DNA from: Verrucomicrobiia bacterium
Lineage (GTDB): Bacteria; Verrucomicrobiota; Verrucomicrobiia; Verrucomicrobiales; DEV007
Assembly: GCA_020439995.1 (NCBI GenBank)
Contig: JAGROY010000105.1
Span: forward strand, 1 to 35,392
Direction of reading: 5' to 3'
DNA length: 35,392 bases
Shown here: piece after piece, positions 34,356 through 35,392 of the stretch
Layout: the number at the start of each line of letters is the position of its first letter
Numbering within the stretch: the first letter of the stretch is position 1
Made by a program: the position numbers and the translations under genes
Notes under the pieces: model-generated
What the model was told of the DNA's origin: nothing
The model's input: the letters and a program-made list of their open reading frames with translations, nothing else
The model's database searches: none

Positions 34356-35392
34356 TTAGTTAATGGAAATGATCGCTCGTCGATAGGACACAAGGCTGGG
34401 AGAGCCATTGTCTTGAAGGGTGAGGATCACATGCAGCATTGTCTTCCTCGCATGCTCTGAATCCGAAATGCTGAGAGTGATTCCGGTTCCGGTTTTATTG
34501 CTTAGTTTGGCATCTGCCTCGTAAGTTCCTGCTTCTGGATAGGCCATCCAATGACTCGTCGTGGCATTGCCATCGGGATCGCTACTACCCTCGGAGGAAA
34601 GGGTGATCGTGTCTCCTGGCTTGGCGTTGATTTCGATGATTTGTTTGGAACGATCGCCATTGAGCACCGCGATAGGGTTGTGATTCGCCTTCTTGTAGTC
34701 GTCGGCGATGCACCAGTCCATGCGTGCGGCAAAGTCGTTTTGAAAATGCTCTCGCCAGCGGAAGACGGTCGCGTATTCGCTAGTCACTGTCTTGTTCTGG
34801 TATGTCCACGAATCAACGGCGTCTGAAAACAAGTGATAGTCGTCGTGGCTGGAGATCTCGTTGTCCACCGTGCCATTCCCCGTTCCGCTGCGAACGTTCT
34901 TCTTGCGCTCGGGTTCGAAGCGGCCACCCCAGCTTCCATAATGGACGTGCTCGGGATCGCTGAGGCCGTTGGGCATGAGATAGAGGAAGGAAGGCGTGTC
35001 ACCCTCCCATAGATAGTCGGCGCTCGGATACTGTTTGCCTAACGGGCCGTGTCCGTCCTGCACATGCTGTTTGATCCAGCCGGCATTGAAAACGTCGTTA
35101 TTGCCGCCCCAGGATTCTGGCCAGTTGTTGAACTTCGGCACCGTTTTTGAAATGCCTTTCCACAGCAGCCGCGCGGAGATCAGCTTGGCTTCGGGAAAGT
35201 GGTGCGCGATGTAGGCGAAGCCATCATCTTGGAGAGCGATTTCGTAGCCGCGGATCTTGCTAACCAATCGTGCGACGTCGTCAGGACGTTCGCGTTGCAG
35301 CTTCATCACAGCTCCGCCTAACGTATTTCCACCGCCCCACGCGCAGAACCAGACGGGCCGAGGATCCTCTTTCTCCAGAACCTTGATGATGT
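34356..35392 (-). CDS. Sde182-like protein: nucleoside-hydrolase-like domain plus Sde182 C-terminal domain (5' part off window)
   Basis: Minus-strand frame open to the right edge, 344 codons visible. An internal GTG/ATG near 35309 is not the real start: the frame continues upstream as KVLEKEDPRPVWFCAWGGGN, standard Sde182 sequence. Matching features to the 26135-29035 protein are GDTPSFLYLMPNGLSDPEH and VFRWREHFQNDFAARMD, the end of the nucleoside-hydrolase-like domain. The last 110 residues (NHNPIAVLNGDRSKQIIEIN, SSDPDGNATTSHWMAYPEAG) form the Ig-like Sde182 C-terminal domain, named from a cellulose-binding protein of Saccharophagus degradans. Convergent with the operon; only 65 bp separate the stop codons, with no obvious terminator. 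A glycan-related role outside the cytoplasm is likely; the N-terminus with its Asp cluster and signal is off the window. Confidence 0.88.
   Translation of the reverse strand, partial: IIKVLEKEDPRPVWFCAWGGGNTLGGAVMKLQRERPDDVARLVSKIRGYEIALQDDGFAYIAHHFPEAKLISARLLWKGISKTVPKFNNWPESWGGNNDVFNAGWIKQHVQDGHGPLGKQYPSADYLWEGDTPSFLYLMPNGLSDPEHVHYGSWGGRFEPERKKNVRSGTGNGTVDNEISSHDDYHLFSDAVDSWTYQNKTVTSEYATVFRWREHFQNDFAARMDWCIADDYKKANHNPIAVLNGDRSKQIIEINAKPGDTITLSSEGSSDPDGNATTSHWMAYPEAGTYEADAKLSNKTGTGITLSISDSEHARKTMLHVILTLQDNGSPSLVSYRRAIISIN

Noticed and set aside
1..35392. CRISPR arrays, insertion sequences, rRNA or complete tRNA genes
   Set aside because: No regularly spaced direct repeats, transposase-like proteins with terminal repeats, or structural RNA sequences were seen.

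Overview
The window looks like chromosomal DNA of a Verrucomicrobiota or Planctomycetota bacterium. Pointers are a giant surface protein with an LEPR-XLL-type N-terminus, a decayed ECF sigma factor of the Rhodopirellula/Verrucomicrobium type, a DUF1588/DUF1585 remnant, a Tat-exported Gfo/Idh/MocA oxidoreductase and two Sde182-like (DUF1593) proteins. Shine-Dalgarno sequences are almost absent. I cannot choose between the two phyla from sequence alone.

Layout. (1) Positions 1-711, minus strand: 5' part of folD, running off the left edge. (2) 1075-1800, plus: a short Sec-exported HlyD/RND-type periplasmic adaptor with no pump gene beside it. (3) 2041-24264, plus: one open reading frame of 7407 codons filling 63% of the window. 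It runs LEPR-XLL motif, long beta-repeat stalk, repeated spacer modules, two tandem cassettes of [spacer, lysozyme-like domain, peptidoglycan-binding-like domain, zinc-metalloprotease-like domain], a second large beta-rich arm, Calx-beta and jelly-roll repeats, and a C-terminal dockerin-like Ca-binding pair. The first protease copy has lost all three candidate zinc-binding histidines seen in the second. (4) 24265-26101: decaying DNA with an ECF sigma pseudogene (amber stop plus frameshifts, one next to an 8-bp triplication) and the frameshifted tail of a DUF1588/DUF1585 protein.

(5) 26135-35392: a carbohydrate-processing locus. A 966-residue Sde182-type nucleoside-hydrolase-like protein fused to a large unrecognised C-terminal region lies on the minus strand. 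It diverges from a plus-strand operon of a secreted right-handed beta-helix protein, a heparinase-II/III-like protein broken by a one-base frameshift, and a Tat-exported oxidoreductase. A second Sde182-like protein, with its typical Ig-like C-terminal domain, converges on the operon from the right edge. The set suggests recognition, cleavage and redox processing of a polysaccharide outside the cytoplasm. The substrate cannot be read from the sequence.

The most unusual content is the giant protein: a predicted surface polypeptide carrying duplicated murein-hydrolase/protease cassettes between homologous spacer blocks, with one cassette apparently reduced to a pseudoprotease. Domain names are my reading of motifs, with no database search behind them.
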